Shown here in pieces: positions 17,270 through 25,992 of a stretch of 64,000 bases of DNA. The notes below the pieces were generated by a model. The model was not told the DNA's origin, ran no database searches, and saw only the letters and a list, made by a program, of their open reading frames with translations. Origin of the DNA: Sulfurimonas sp. (GTDB taxonomy: Bacteria > Campylobacterota > Campylobacteria > Campylobacterales > Sulfurimonadaceae); contig NZ_CP093396.1 in the NCBI RefSeq assembly GCF_029027405.1, positions 2,057,497 to 2,121,496 of the forward strand. The letters run 5' to 3'. How positions within the stretch are numbered: the first letter of the stretch is position 1; each line of letters starts with the position of its first letter. The position numbers and the translations under genes were made by a program.

Positions 17270-18073
17270 ATGATTAAAGATATAATAATATACCCGACTC
17301 CAACAGGTGTGGAATATGCTCCAGATATAAGAGTTTTCAATGAGCAACTTTTTATTTTTATTGATGATTTAAAAGAAACAGTTGAAGCAAATAACTTAAA
17401 AGGATTGGCAGCTCCTCAAGTTGGAAGTTATTATAACTTAGTAGTTATAAAAAAGGATGGAGAGTTTCTTGAACTTATAAATCCGAGAGTTCTTCGAAAA
17501 TCAGGAGAAATAACCTCAGTAGAAACAACTTCTTACTTCCCAAATACAAGTGTCCAAATAAAAAGATATGAAAGTATCAGTTTAGTATATGAAGATAGAA
17601 ATGGAGACTCTCATTCTTTAAAAGCCTCTGGAGACTTTTCTATACTTCTTCAGAGAAAAATTGATTATCTATTTGGAGCGAATTTTTTAACAAAACTAAA
17701 AGATAAAGATAGAGAAAATTTTGAAGCAAGCTTAAATGCCAATGGAGTAAGTTGTCCTACAACACCATCATCATTTAGCAGAGATTATTTTATAAAAGCT
17801 TCTAATATTGTTTTAATTGCAATGTTATTACTACTTATTTCATCATTTATTATAAGTGAAAAAGATACATTGAAAGAAATGTGGAATTATCAACTATACC
17901 TATCATTTGGCGTTTTAGCCATAAATATTTTTTATGCTCTTTACTCATACTATGAAAATAAAAAATTTAGCATCTGCACCAATTGTTACAATATGAGTAT
18001 ATTTGGTGTAGTTGCCATGGGCTTTTTTAGATTAACTATGATTATGGTAGTATCATTTTTATTAATTAATTAA
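17270..18073 (+). CDS. Catalytically degenerate peptide-deformylase-like domain fused to three membrane helices
   Basis: Residues 1-145 follow the peptide deformylase fold: motif 1 GLAAPQVG at 45-52 is intact, and LELINPRVLRKSGE matches the usual LINP region. Motif 2 (EGCLS) reads ETTSYFP at 85-91, so the metal-binding Cys is lost. Motif 3 (QHExDH) reads QRKIDY at 128-133, so both His ligands and the catalytic Glu are lost. Residues 176-265 form three membrane helices. It cannot be a normal deformylase. It lies 27 bases before a hybrid histidine kinase and probably shares its mRNA, so a sensory or binding role is plausible but unproven. Confidence 0.8.
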   Translation: MIKDIIIYPTPTGVEYAPDIRVFNEQLFIFIDDLKETVEANNLKGLAAPQVGSYYNLVVIKKDGEFLELINPRVLRKSGEITSVETTSYFPNTSVQIKRYESISLVYEDRNGDSHSLKASGDFSILLQRKIDYLFGANFLTKLKDKDRENFEASLNANGVSCPTTPSSFSRDYFIKASNIVLIAMLLLLISSFIISEKDTLKEMWNYQLYLSFGVLAINIFYALYSYYENKKFSICTNCYNMSIFGVVAMGFFRLTMIMVVSFLLIN

Positions 18074-18100
18074 AGTATTTTTGCTATGAAGGAGGGATAG

Positions 18101-20383
18101 ATGTATGAAAAATTACCAAACTTGGTAAAACATAGAGAAATTTTCATAAACTCTAAAAATGATATTATTACAAAATGGTTATCTTACACTTCACCACAAA
18201 AAATATTAAAACAATATGACATAGAAAAAGAATTTTTTTTATCAAGATATGCTGGCGGTGTATTTGATTACTTTATGAATGTAATAGAAGGTAGTGTAAA
18301 AATTGGACAATGTCCTATTATGCATAAATTTTTACTATATTTAAAACATAAAGAAATAAGTGCTGATGAACTTTTTGAAATCTGTAATCATTTTCGCCGT
18401 TCTATGATTGATTTTTCTTACGATAAAGAACTAGATTCAAAAGATATGACAAATGAAATATCATTTATTTTTGACAAAAACTTTAGAGGTGTATTAAAAT
18501 TTCATACAGAGACAGTCTTTCAAAAACTCATTGATGCCAGAAAAACAGCAGATACAGCTTCACAAGCTAAAGAATATTTTTTATCAAACATGTCTCATGA
18601 GATTAGAACTCCACTTAATGCTATTTTAGGTTTTGTAAATCTTCTTATGGATGAAAATGTTTCAAAAAAACATAGGAACTACCTAAATATTATTTTTAAA
18701 AGTGGTGAAAATCTTTTAAGTATTATAAATGATATTTTAGACTTCTCTAAACTGCGTAGTGGTGAATTTACAATCGAAGCAAAAAATTTCTCAGCCCATG
18801 ATGAGATAAGCCAAACTATGGAGCTTTTCGTTGCTAGTGCTAATGAAAAAAATATTACTATAACATCTTTTATAGACCCTTATATTCCAAAAAAACTATA
18901 TGCCGACTCTTTAAGAATGAAACAAATATTATCAAATTTTTTGAGTAATGCCATAAAATTTACATCAGTAAATGGACATATCTGCGTAGAAGCTTCTTAT
19001 GAAAATAGAAATCTCATACTAAGTGTTACAGATAATGGTGTAGGTATCAAAAAACAAGATTTAGACAGTATCTTTACTGCTTTTGTTCAAGCAAATTATG
19101 AGCAATTAAAAAACTTAGACGGAACAGGTTTAGGACTTTCTATTTGTCATCAACTTGTACAACGAATGGGTGGAAAAATAAATGTAACATCAACATTTAA
19201 AAAAGGAAGTACTTTTTCAATTAGTTTACCAGCATCTTCGCAAAGTGAACTTTGTCCTATTTATGAAAATATATTAAACTTTCAATCTTATAAAATTGTA
19301 ATTTATTCAGAAGATAATAAAGACTGCTATAAGGCAAATTCTTTCTTAAAGTATGCAAAAATATTTGATATGAATGTAGAAATAGTTAATAACTTAGATA
19401 ATGATTTTGATATAGCATTTTTTGTAAATGAAGATGTTAATGCAGATTTTAAAGCAAAACTTATAAACTCAGATAAAAAATTCATAGCAATGGTAAATAC
19501 ACCAAGTGACGAATATGACAAATATGATAATATCGCATTTATCTCTTTTCCTTTATATTGTTCTAAAATAAGAGATACTTTTAGTGAGATTTTTAACCCA
19601 GATGCTTATTCTCCTCACAAAAAAAATATTGCTACCAAATTTATTGGTCATATTCTTGTAGCAGAGGACAATGAAGCCAATCAAGAACTTATTAAAATTA
19701 TACTTGCAAAATATGGACTTAGTTTTAGCATTGCTCACAATGGGCTAGAAGCAGTCAACCTTTATAAGCAAAATCATTATGATTTAATTCTTATGGACGA
19801 ACAGATGCCAATCATGGATGGAACACAAGCAGTTAAAGAAATTTTAGACTATGAGATAAGCAAAGGACTTGGGCATACACCTGTTTCAGCACTTACAGCA
19901 AATGTAGTAAAGGGAGCAAAAGAGAAACGATTAAGCAGTGGGTTTGACTCATTTTTGGGTAAGCCAATTATTTTAAAAGATATAGAAGAAGTTTTTAACC
20001 TCTACCTAAAAGTAAATTTTAGTGAAAACAATAAGATAAAAATACAAAAATCTAAGGACTCTATTATTGGTTTAGATACAACGAAATTAAAAGAAGAACT
20101 TATGTTAAATCAAGATGAACTACTTATGCTTTTAAAATTATTTATAAAAAAAATGAAAAAACAACTTCCAGAATTAGAAGAAGATATAAAGAATAAAGAA
20201 TATAAAAAAATTGCACTAAATGCTCATAGCATAAAAGGTTCGAGCGGAAATTTTAGAATAGAATCTATACAGCATAATGCAAGTGAGATGGAAGAAATGG
20301 CAAAAAATGAAGATGCCAATTATAACTATAAAATATGTTTAGAAAAAATAAGAAGAAGAATTCAAGAGATAGAGATATCTTAA
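18101..20383 (+). CDS. Hybrid histidine kinase with receiver and HPt domains
   Basis: The 760-residue protein has an unrecognised helical N-terminal domain (1-150) and no membrane helices. DHp (MSHEIRTP, His 166) and an ATPase domain (N-box FLSNAIKF, G1 DNGVGI, G2 GTGLGLS) follow. Next come a degenerate receiver-like stretch (about 385-505), a proper receiver with Asp 566 in ILMDEQMP, and a C-terminal HPt domain with His 709 in AHSIKGSSG. It is a complete soluble phosphorelay. AAGGAGG precedes the start. Its final target is probably the convergent response regulator at 20389-21138, 5 bases away. Confidence 0.9.
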   Translation: MYEKLPNLVKHREIFINSKNDIITKWLSYTSPQKILKQYDIEKEFFLSRYAGGVFDYFMNVIEGSVKIGQCPIMHKFLLYLKHKEISADELFEICNHFRRSMIDFSYDKELDSKDMTNEISFIFDKNFRGVLKFHTETVFQKLIDARKTADTASQAKEYFLSNMSHEIRTPLNAILGFVNLLMDENVSKKHRNYLNIIFKSGENLLSIINDILDFSKLRSGEFTIEAKNFSAHDEISQTMELFVASANEKNITITSFIDPYIPKKLYADSLRMKQILSNFLSNAIKFTSVNGHICVEASYENRNLILSVTDNGVGIKKQDLDSIFTAFVQANYEQLKNLDGTGLGLSICHQLVQRMGGKINVTSTFKKGSTFSISLPASSQSELCPIYENILNFQSYKIVIYSEDNKDCYKANSFLKYAKIFDMNVEIVNNLDNDFDIAFFVNEDVNADFKAKLINSDKKFIAMVNTPSDEYDKYDNIAFISFPLYCSKIRDTFSEIFNPDAYSPHKKNIATKFIGHILVAEDNEANQELIKIILAKYGLSFSIAHNGLEAVNLYKQNHYDLILMDEQMPIMDGTQAVKEILDYEISKGLGHTPVSALTANVVKGAKEKRLSSGFDSFLGKPIILKDIEEVFNLYLKVNFSENNKIKIQKSKDSIIGLDTTKLKEELMLNQDELLMLLKLFIKKMKKQLPELEEDIKNKEYKKIALNAHSIKGSSGNFRIESIQHNASEMEEMAKNEDANYNYKICLEKIRRRIQEIEIS

Positions 20384-20388
20384 AGATT

Positions 20389-21138
20389 CTACTCTTCTAT
20401 ACAATAACCAATGCCTGAAGCATTTTTAATAATATCTGTTGGCAACTTATTTCTAAGTCTCCAAACCAGTGTTCTAACACTATTTGCTGTTGCTCCACTC
20501 TCTTGCCAAACATAGTCCATTGCTTGCTCAAATGTAACAACACTAGCAAGTTGAGCGACTAAAAGACGCAAAAAAGCATTCTCTTTTTTAGTAAGTTTAA
20601 TTTTTTTATCTTTAAAAAATGTTTCACTTATACCTATATCAAGATAATATTCATCTCCAAAATATACGATTGGTTTATCTATATCTTTTTTTGCATGTAA
20701 TAATTTTTCAATATCAAAATCATTTACATTTGATTCTTCTATATTTACTTTTCTTTTATTTTCAACTTCATACTTAAAAATTGCCATCTGAAGAGTTGCA
20801 TGAAGAGAAGATGGATCAAAAGGCTTAACAATATAACCATAAGGTTCAGTTTGTTTTGCTTGAGATATCATGTCATCATCACTATAAGAAGTGAGATAAA
20901 TAAACGGAATATTATATTCTTGTCTTACAGTATTACCCAATTCTATGCCATCATTGCTTTCATCAAGAGATATATCAATGATTATTATATCTGGTTCCAA
21001 CTCTTCTATTTTAACTTTTGCATCTATTGCATTATCACAAACTGCTACAACATCATAGCCATGTTTTTGCAGAGATAAATTAAGATTTAACGCTGTAATC
21101 TCATCATCTTCAACAATAATAATACTATTTTCAACCAT
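20389..21138 (-). CDS. Response regulator with winged-helix DNA-binding domain
   Basis: The 249-residue protein has an N-terminal receiver (EDDE near residue 10, Asp in IIIIDISLD, Thr/Ser in YLTSYS, Lys in VKPFDP). A linker of about 40 residues leads to an OmpR-type winged helix ending LVWRLRNKLPTDIIKNASGIGY. It is convergent with and nearly touches the hybrid kinase, which makes it the likely output of that phosphorelay. Its targets are not visible. Confidence 0.88.
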   Translation of the reverse strand: MVENSIIIVEDDEITALNLNLSLQKHGYDVVAVCDNAIDAKVKIEELEPDIIIIDISLDESNDGIELGNTVRQEYNIPFIYLTSYSDDDMISQAKQTEPYGYIVKPFDPSSLHATLQMAIFKYEVENKRKVNIEESNVNDFDIEKLLHAKKDIDKPIVYFGDEYYLDIGISETFFKDKKIKLTKKENAFLRLLVAQLASVVTFEQAMDYVWQESGATANSVRTLVWRLRNKLPTDIIKNASGIGYCIEE

Positions 21139-21239
21139 TAAAACACCCTTTTTATTAAATAAATGTAATTACTTTGTGATATTATAATATAACTTTGTAC
21201 TATTTACAATACTATAATGATTATATGAATAGGTTGTTA

Positions 21240-22205
21240 CTAAATAACACAAATGTTTTTATTATTAAGTTTACAATTACTTGGATACAACACTTTACCA
21301 CATGGAACAACTAAAGAAGAATCTTCAAGGTGAACATCTTGATCATCAAAAAATATATGTGCTTTAAAGGCTTTTAAAATTTTGCTTTTCGTAATACCGC
21401 CTAAAAAAAATGCTTCATCAACATAAACACCCCAATGTCTTAAAGTTTTAATAGCTCTAATATCAGATGGTGCATTTCTAGCTGTAACTAAGGCTATACG
21501 GACAGGAGAGAATTCCATTCTCATAGGAAGTCTATCTTGTAAAGAAGCAAGTTTTTTTAGAAATGAAGCAAAAGGACCTTTATTCATTGGAATATCTTGT
21601 GCTTTTTTTTCATTTTCATGAAAGGCTTCTATGCCTTTTTCCTTATAAACTATCTCACTTTCTTCATCAAAAAGTACAGCATCTCCATCAAAAGCTATTC
21701 TAACTTGATCATCACTTATATCACATTCATACTCTGGAGAAACTGACAATACTGCTGAAGCGCATACTCTATTATCAATCACTACCTGAGCATCTTCTTC
21801 ATTTGTAGTTAAAAATAAGTCAACATTAAATGCTTCTAAATAATCAGCACTAGATTCCCCTGCTGTAAATGCTGAGCGAGTTATATTTAGTCCAATCTCT
21901 CTTATGGTATTTAATACTCTTACACCAGTATCTGGTGAGTTTCTCGACATTACGACTACTTCAACCAAAGGAGTTTCATTTTTATTTTGAAATCTATTTA
22001 AATTTAACAGTGCTTTTATAAGAGGAAAACCAACTCCTTTTTCAAGTACTATATCCTCATTTTTAAGCATATAATCTCTATAAACCTCTATTGCCTTATC
22101 AGGATGAGAAGCATATTTTTTATATAATTTATCTGCTTGGGATAGGTCAAATAAAGCAGTTGCAGAGATGCCAACAACAAGTGTATTTTGTAAGTTAAGT
22201 GCCAA
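21240..22205 (-). CDS. 5'-nucleotidase of the NT5C1/cN-I family
   Basis: The 321-residue protein matches the cytosolic 5'-nucleotidase I family by the blocks TLVVGISATALFDL, VVVMSRNSPDTGVRVLN, DGDAVLFDEESE and FFDDQDVH. These hold the HAD-like catalytic aspartates. It should dephosphorylate nucleoside monophosphates in the cytoplasm. The start is supported by AAGGA upstream. It stands alone, divergent from the GIY-YIG gene. Confidence 0.85.
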   Translation of the reverse strand: MALNLQNTLVVGISATALFDLSQADKLYKKYASHPDKAIEVYRDYMLKNEDIVLEKGVGFPLIKALLNLNRFQNKNETPLVEVVVMSRNSPDTGVRVLNTIREIGLNITRSAFTAGESSADYLEAFNVDLFLTTNEEDAQVVIDNRVCASAVLSVSPEYECDISDDQVRIAFDGDAVLFDEESEIVYKEKGIEAFHENEKKAQDIPMNKGPFASFLKKLASLQDRLPMRMEFSPVRIALVTARNAPSDIRAIKTLRHWGVYVDEAFFLGGITKSKILKAFKAHIFFDDQDVHLEDSSLVVPCGKVLYPSNCKLNNKNICVI

Positions 22206-22254
22206 GATATATCCTTTTTTATGCTCTATTACTTTATTATAGTAAGATTCTTCT

Positions 22255-22512
22255 ATGACTTACTTTGTTTATATACTTAAGTGTAGCGATAGCACTCTTT
22301 ATACTGGAATAGCCACAGATATTACAAGGCGATTGAATGAACATAACAACTCAGATAAAGGTGCAAAATATACAAAGAATAGACGCCCTGTTAAGCTCGT
22401 ATACAGTGAATCTCAGCCTGATAGAAGTAGTGCTTCAAAAAGGGAGTATTTTATAAAAAAACTCTCAAGAGAAAAGAAACTACAACTCATAAATCAATCA
22501 ATCCTCCAGTAA
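22255..22512 (+). CDS. GIY-YIG nuclease-domain protein (UPF0213 type)
   Basis: The 85-residue protein has the core FVYILKCSDSTLYTGIATD, in which the GIY/YIG pair is replaced by VYI and YTG as in this subfamily. An Arg in ITRRLNEHN and a Lys-rich C-terminus follow. It is a small single-domain member of unknown biological role, likely DNA-interacting. Its end overlaps the convergent WD40-like gene by 19 bases. Confidence 0.88.
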   Translation: MTYFVYILKCSDSTLYTGIATDITRRLNEHNNSDKGAKYTKNRRPVKLVYSESQPDRSSASKREYFIKKLSREKKLQLINQSILQ

Positions 22513-23456
22513 AAAATCTCTCTTCTTGCATCTGAGCTAAAAAGCTCTTTTTCATTTATAAATATTATATTGTTTGGTGGAGCCTTATGACCAACTAAAC
22601 GATCTGTGAACTCTTTTGTTTTTGGATTAAATAGTTGTAGATAATTTTCTTCACCTCTGGAAAAAACCCCTACTTTAGCACTTGGGCTTAAACCAACACA
22701 GTAAACTAAAAAATCATTTTTTATGTAATAAGGTTTTTGATTTTTAACATATACTGCCATTCTCCTATCTTGTCCTGCTGTTAAGACTACTCCATTTTTA
22801 AATGCTACATGAAAAATATTATCAACATTTTGCGCTTTAAAACTTTTTTTTACTTTAGAACTTTTTGCATCTATGAGTTTAACTTCTCCACCCTCATCTA
22901 CTACTATAATCTCTTGTTTATCATCACTTAGAGTCATATCGCCTAAGGCACTATATGAGATATGTATTTTATAAACATTATAGTTTTCAGTAGTATCTCT
23001 TAATATAACTTCTGAGCCAAGTGTGCCAAATATAATTTTTTTATCATCTAAAAAACGAGCTTCTTTAATTGACAATTTTTTTTCTTCATTTATTATATTT
23101 TTTAGTTCATTATTTTCATAAATCCATACATTCGTATACGAACTCTTACCGATGCTTACGATGAGAACTTTATTATTGATATAATCAACACTTAAAATAT
23201 TTGGAGCTATTAGTTTATTCATTGAAGTAGTAAGAGGTGGAAGAACAATCTGCTTGACTATTTGTTTCTTTTTAATATCAAAAATATCAACTACACCCAT
23301 ATCATTTGCAGCATAAAGATGATTTTTATCAATCACAAAATCATTAACAAAACCAACAGACTTTAGTTTAAATGTTGGGAAAATATCTTTTGCATCTATT
23401 TGTATATAAATAAAACAAATAAGAATAAAATATTTAATATAAATGCTTATCACCAT
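22494..23456 (-). CDS. Periplasmic WD40-like beta-propeller (NapL-like)
   Basis: The 320-residue protein has a signal peptide (about residues 6-22). Repeated propeller blades follow, with GVVDIFDIKKKQIVK-type strands and ending HKAPPNNIIFINEKELFSSDAR. It resembles NapL, a propeller protein of campylobacterial periplasmic nitrate reductase clusters. No napA, G, H, B or F is nearby, so the assignment is tentative. It overlaps the upstream gene by 23 bases and ends a three-gene minus-strand unit. Confidence 0.55.
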   Translation of the reverse strand: MVISIYIKYFILICFIYIQIDAKDIFPTFKLKSVGFVNDFVIDKNHLYAANDMGVVDIFDIKKKQIVKQIVLPPLTTSMNKLIAPNILSVDYINNKVLIVSIGKSSYTNVWIYENNELKNIINEEKKLSIKEARFLDDKKIIFGTLGSEVILRDTTENYNVYKIHISYSALGDMTLSDDKQEIIVVDEGGEVKLIDAKSSKVKKSFKAQNVDNIFHVAFKNGVVLTAGQDRRMAVYVKNQKPYYIKNDFLVYCVGLSPSAKVGVFSRGEENYLQLFNPKTKEFTDRLVGHKAPPNNIIFINEKELFSSDARREIFYWRID

Positions 23457-23790
23457 TTTTTAAAAAAAGAGATTCTAAAAACTTAAATTCACTCTCTTTA
23501 TTTTTCTCTCCATTGTATTCAGAAACAGTATATGAAAAGTTAAATTTGTCTTTTATTTTATCAATAAAAAGAGTTGATTCATCTTTAGTTGTGTGAGATA
23601 AAAAGATAACTATAGTATCTGAATCAATTTGCTGGAGTACATCTGACTTGCGTATCATCTTTTCTAGTATGTTAAAAGCATCTTTATTTTGTGTATTAAT
23701 TAACATTACTACTAATGATAGCCTATATCTCAATGCCCTATAAAACTCATCAGTTCCAATATTTAAAGCATTTTCAATAAGCATTTCCAT
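23434..23790 (-). CDS. Degenerate GGDEF-fold protein
   Basis: The 118-residue cytoplasmic protein is not firmly recognised. The pattern LSLVVMLINTQNKDAF, then IRKSDVLQQIDSDTIVIFLSHT, follows the strand order of a nucleotidyl-cyclase (GGDEF) fold. The GGDEF signature itself is replaced by IDSDTIV and the domain is short. It cannot be an active diguanylate cyclase and may bind a partner or nucleotide. It is one base after the upstream membrane gene and overlaps the NapL-like gene. Confidence 0.5.
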   Translation of the reverse strand: MEMLIENALNIGTDEFYRALRYRLSLVVMLINTQNKDAFNILEKMIRKSDVLQQIDSDTIVIFLSHTTKDESTLFIDKIKDKFNFSYTVSEYNGEKNKESEFKFLESLFLKNGDKHLY

Positions 23791-23791
23791 T

Positions 23792-24118
23792 TTAATCTTC
23801 TTTTACTTCTAAATTTTTCTTCAGTAGTTCAAATTCATCTTTATATAGTATATCATCTCTAAGCATATTAACAAGCTCATTAAGGCGTCTATCTTTAAAC
23901 TCTTTACCTTTTGTGTGAATAATTCTTATTTCTTTTTTAAAGGCATCTTTTTTAGCTTTTCTTCTTTCTTCAAGAGGATTATCAATCTCATATTTTTTTG
24001 CATTTCTTCTAGACCAAATCCAAGAGATTACAGACATACTAAAAAAAACTACAACAAATAAAATAGCCTCATTGTAAATACTATCTAATACTTTTGGGTC
24101 AATACCTTCTGTATTCAT
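23792..24118 (-). CDS. Small membrane protein, unknown function
   Basis: The 108-residue protein has one membrane helix (about residues 17-35) followed by a long, highly charged, Lys/Glu-rich helical tail that may form a coiled coil. No family was recognised. It is the first gene of the three-gene unit ending in the NapL-like propeller and is divergent from the ferredoxin gene across 147 bases. Confidence 0.6.
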   Translation of the reverse strand: MNTEGIDPKVLDSIYNEAILFVVVFFSMSVISWIWSRRNAKKYEIDNPLEERRKAKKDAFKKEIRIIHTKGKEFKDRRLNELVNMLRDDILYKDEFELLKKNLEVKED

Positions 24119-24265
24119 ACATTACTCTCCATGTTTAAAATTGGCATTATAACGAATCTATATAATAAATTACGCAAATTTAAATCAAATATAGATATTT
24201 TAAAATATCTTAAAGCTTAGATTGGATATAAACTCGGAGATATAAAATATTTGAGGTTTTTTTTA

Positions 24266-24517
24266 ATGGCTTTACTAATTAATAACGAATGCATTGCATG
24301 TGATGCATGTCGTGAAGAGTGTCCAACTACTGCGATAGAAGAGGGTGACCCCGTGTACTATATAGACCCTGATAGATGCATAGAGTGTGTTAGTATCTAT
24401 GATGAACCAGCTTGTATCTCAGTATGCCCCGTAGATTGCATTGTTTTAGACAAAGACAATGTTGAATCGATCGCAGAACTACAGTTTAAATACAAAAATT
24501 TAAAAACAGAAGAGTAA
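24266..24517 (+). CDS. 2[4Fe-4S] ferredoxin (YfhL/Alvin type)
   Basis: I chose the ATG at 24266 rather than the TTG 15 bases upstream because GAGG lies 9 bases before it and the product then begins MALLINNECIAC, as usual for the family. The 83-residue protein has two cluster motifs, CIACDACREECP and CIECVSIYDEPACISVCP, with the extended spacing of the Alvin-type ferredoxins. It is a soluble electron carrier. It lies 11 bases before ppx. Confidence 0.92.
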   Translation: MALLINNECIACDACREECPTTAIEEGDPVYYIDPDRCIECVSIYDEPACISVCPVDCIVLDKDNVESIAELQFKYKNLKTEE

Positions 24518-24528
24518 CTGAACTTTCA

Positions 24529-25989
24529 ATGGCAAAACGAGTAGCAGTTATCGACATAGGTTCTAGCTCAATAAGGCTAGCTGTTTATGAAAAAACATCT
24601 CGTTTTGCTTTTCATCTTTTAAATGAGTCAAAAAGCAGAGTCAGACTTTCACAAAATGCTTACCAAAATAATAATAACCTTCAAGAAGAAGCAATCAAAA
24701 GAACAGTAGATGCCCTTCGAGACTTTTTAACTATTATTACCTCATATAAAGCTAGAAAAACTTTATGCGTAGCGACATCAGCGTTAAGAGAAGCACCAAA
24801 CAAACAAGAATTTATTTTAAGAGTAAAAAAAGAGTTAAATCTAAACATTAAAATAATAGATGGTCAAAAAGAAGCTTACTTAGGTGCAATTGCTTGTGCT
24901 AACTTACTGCCAACGCAAAAAAATGCAATTAGCATAGATATAGGTGGAGGTTCTACTGAATTAGCTCTAATTGATGATAAACGCATTTTAAACACTATGT
25001 CTATTAATCTCGGTACCATTAGGATTAAAGAACTTTTTTGCGATTGCCAAAAAATAGATGAAGCTATAAAATATATAGACTCAAAACTTGAAGTATTAAA
25101 TGATAAAAATGTAAATACTATCATTGGACTTGGAGGAACATTTAGAGCAATTTCCACAGCTATTTTAAAAAATAAAAAATATCCGCTAAACAAGACTCAT
25201 GCTTTTACTTATGATAGTGATGAGCTAAATAATTTTTTAAATGCTGTTTTGAATGCGGACAATAAAGAACTTACAAAACTTGGCATAAGAAGTGAAAGGT
25301 TTGACATAATTAAACCTGGAGTTATGATACTCCAAAGAATACTAAAAAAGCTTTCTATTAAAAAAGTTGTAACAAGTGGTGTAGGAGTTAGAGAAGGTGT
25401 ATTTTTAAGTGACTTACTAAGAGGTTCTAAAGATAAGTTTCCAACACACTACAACACATCTATGAGGTATATTCTAGATGCTCATGTAAGTGAGAAAAAT
25501 TTTGCAAATCTTTTAAACTCATTGGCTAAAAAAATATTCGATTTAACTTATCTACACTTAGGCATAGATAAACAATATCGTAAAGACTTAGCGATGGCTG
25601 CAAAACTATACCCAAGTGGAGGAGATGTACATTTTTACTCTAAAAACAAGCATAGTTACTATCTAATTCAAAGTGCATTAGAGTATGGGGTAACTCATAA
25701 TCAGATTATTCTTATTGCAACTCTATGTAAATATGCTAAAAAGAAACTTCCATCTTCTTCGCATCTACAAAAGTATGCTCTACTTCTTCCAGATACTAAT
25801 ACTACAAATGTTCTTAGTTACCTACTGTCTCTTAGCATATCTTTACTTGTTCATAGGCCAAGAAATATTGACTTTGATTTAGTTTTTTGTGATGGAGTAT
25901 TAAAAATCAAATCAAATAAAAAACTTCATCTAAGTAAAGAAGCAGTAGAAAAACTAGAAGCTATAACTAGCTTAAAAATAGAGTTTTAA
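24529..25989 (+). CDS. ppx: Ppx/GppA-type exopolyphosphatase / pppGpp phosphatase
   Basis: The 486-residue protein has the ASKHA-fold phosphate motifs IDIGSSSIRLAVY near the start and IDIGGGSTELAL around residue 138. The GLGGTFRA segment and a C-terminal HD-like helical domain follow. It degrades polyphosphate or converts pppGpp to ppGpp; the sequence does not separate these. It is 11 bases after the ferredoxin gene and convergent with bamA, 3 bases away. Confidence 0.9.
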   Translation: MAKRVAVIDIGSSSIRLAVYEKTSRFAFHLLNESKSRVRLSQNAYQNNNNLQEEAIKRTVDALRDFLTIITSYKARKTLCVATSALREAPNKQEFILRVKKELNLNIKIIDGQKEAYLGAIACANLLPTQKNAISIDIGGGSTELALIDDKRILNTMSINLGTIRIKELFCDCQKIDEAIKYIDSKLEVLNDKNVNTIIGLGGTFRAISTAILKNKKYPLNKTHAFTYDSDELNNFLNAVLNADNKELTKLGIRSERFDIIKPGVMILQRILKKLSIKKVVTSGVGVREGVFLSDLLRGSKDKFPTHYNTSMRYILDAHVSEKNFANLLNSLAKKIFDLTYLHLGIDKQYRKDLAMAAKLYPSGGDVHFYSKNKHSYYLIQSALEYGVTHNQIILIATLCKYAKKKLPSSSHLQKYALLLPDTNTTNVLSYLLSLSISLLVHRPRNIDFDLVFCDGVLKIKSNKKLHLSKEAVEKLEAITSLKIEF

Positions 25990-25992
25990 AAG

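Noticed and set aside
17270-18073. Functional peptide deformylase (def)
   Set aside because: The metal-binding Cys and His residues and the catalytic Glu are all replaced, and the C-terminus is a membrane domain.
22494-23456. Remnant of a full nap (periplasmic nitrate reductase) operon
   Set aside because: Only the propeller resembles a nap gene; the upstream genes are not napF, napB, napH or napD.
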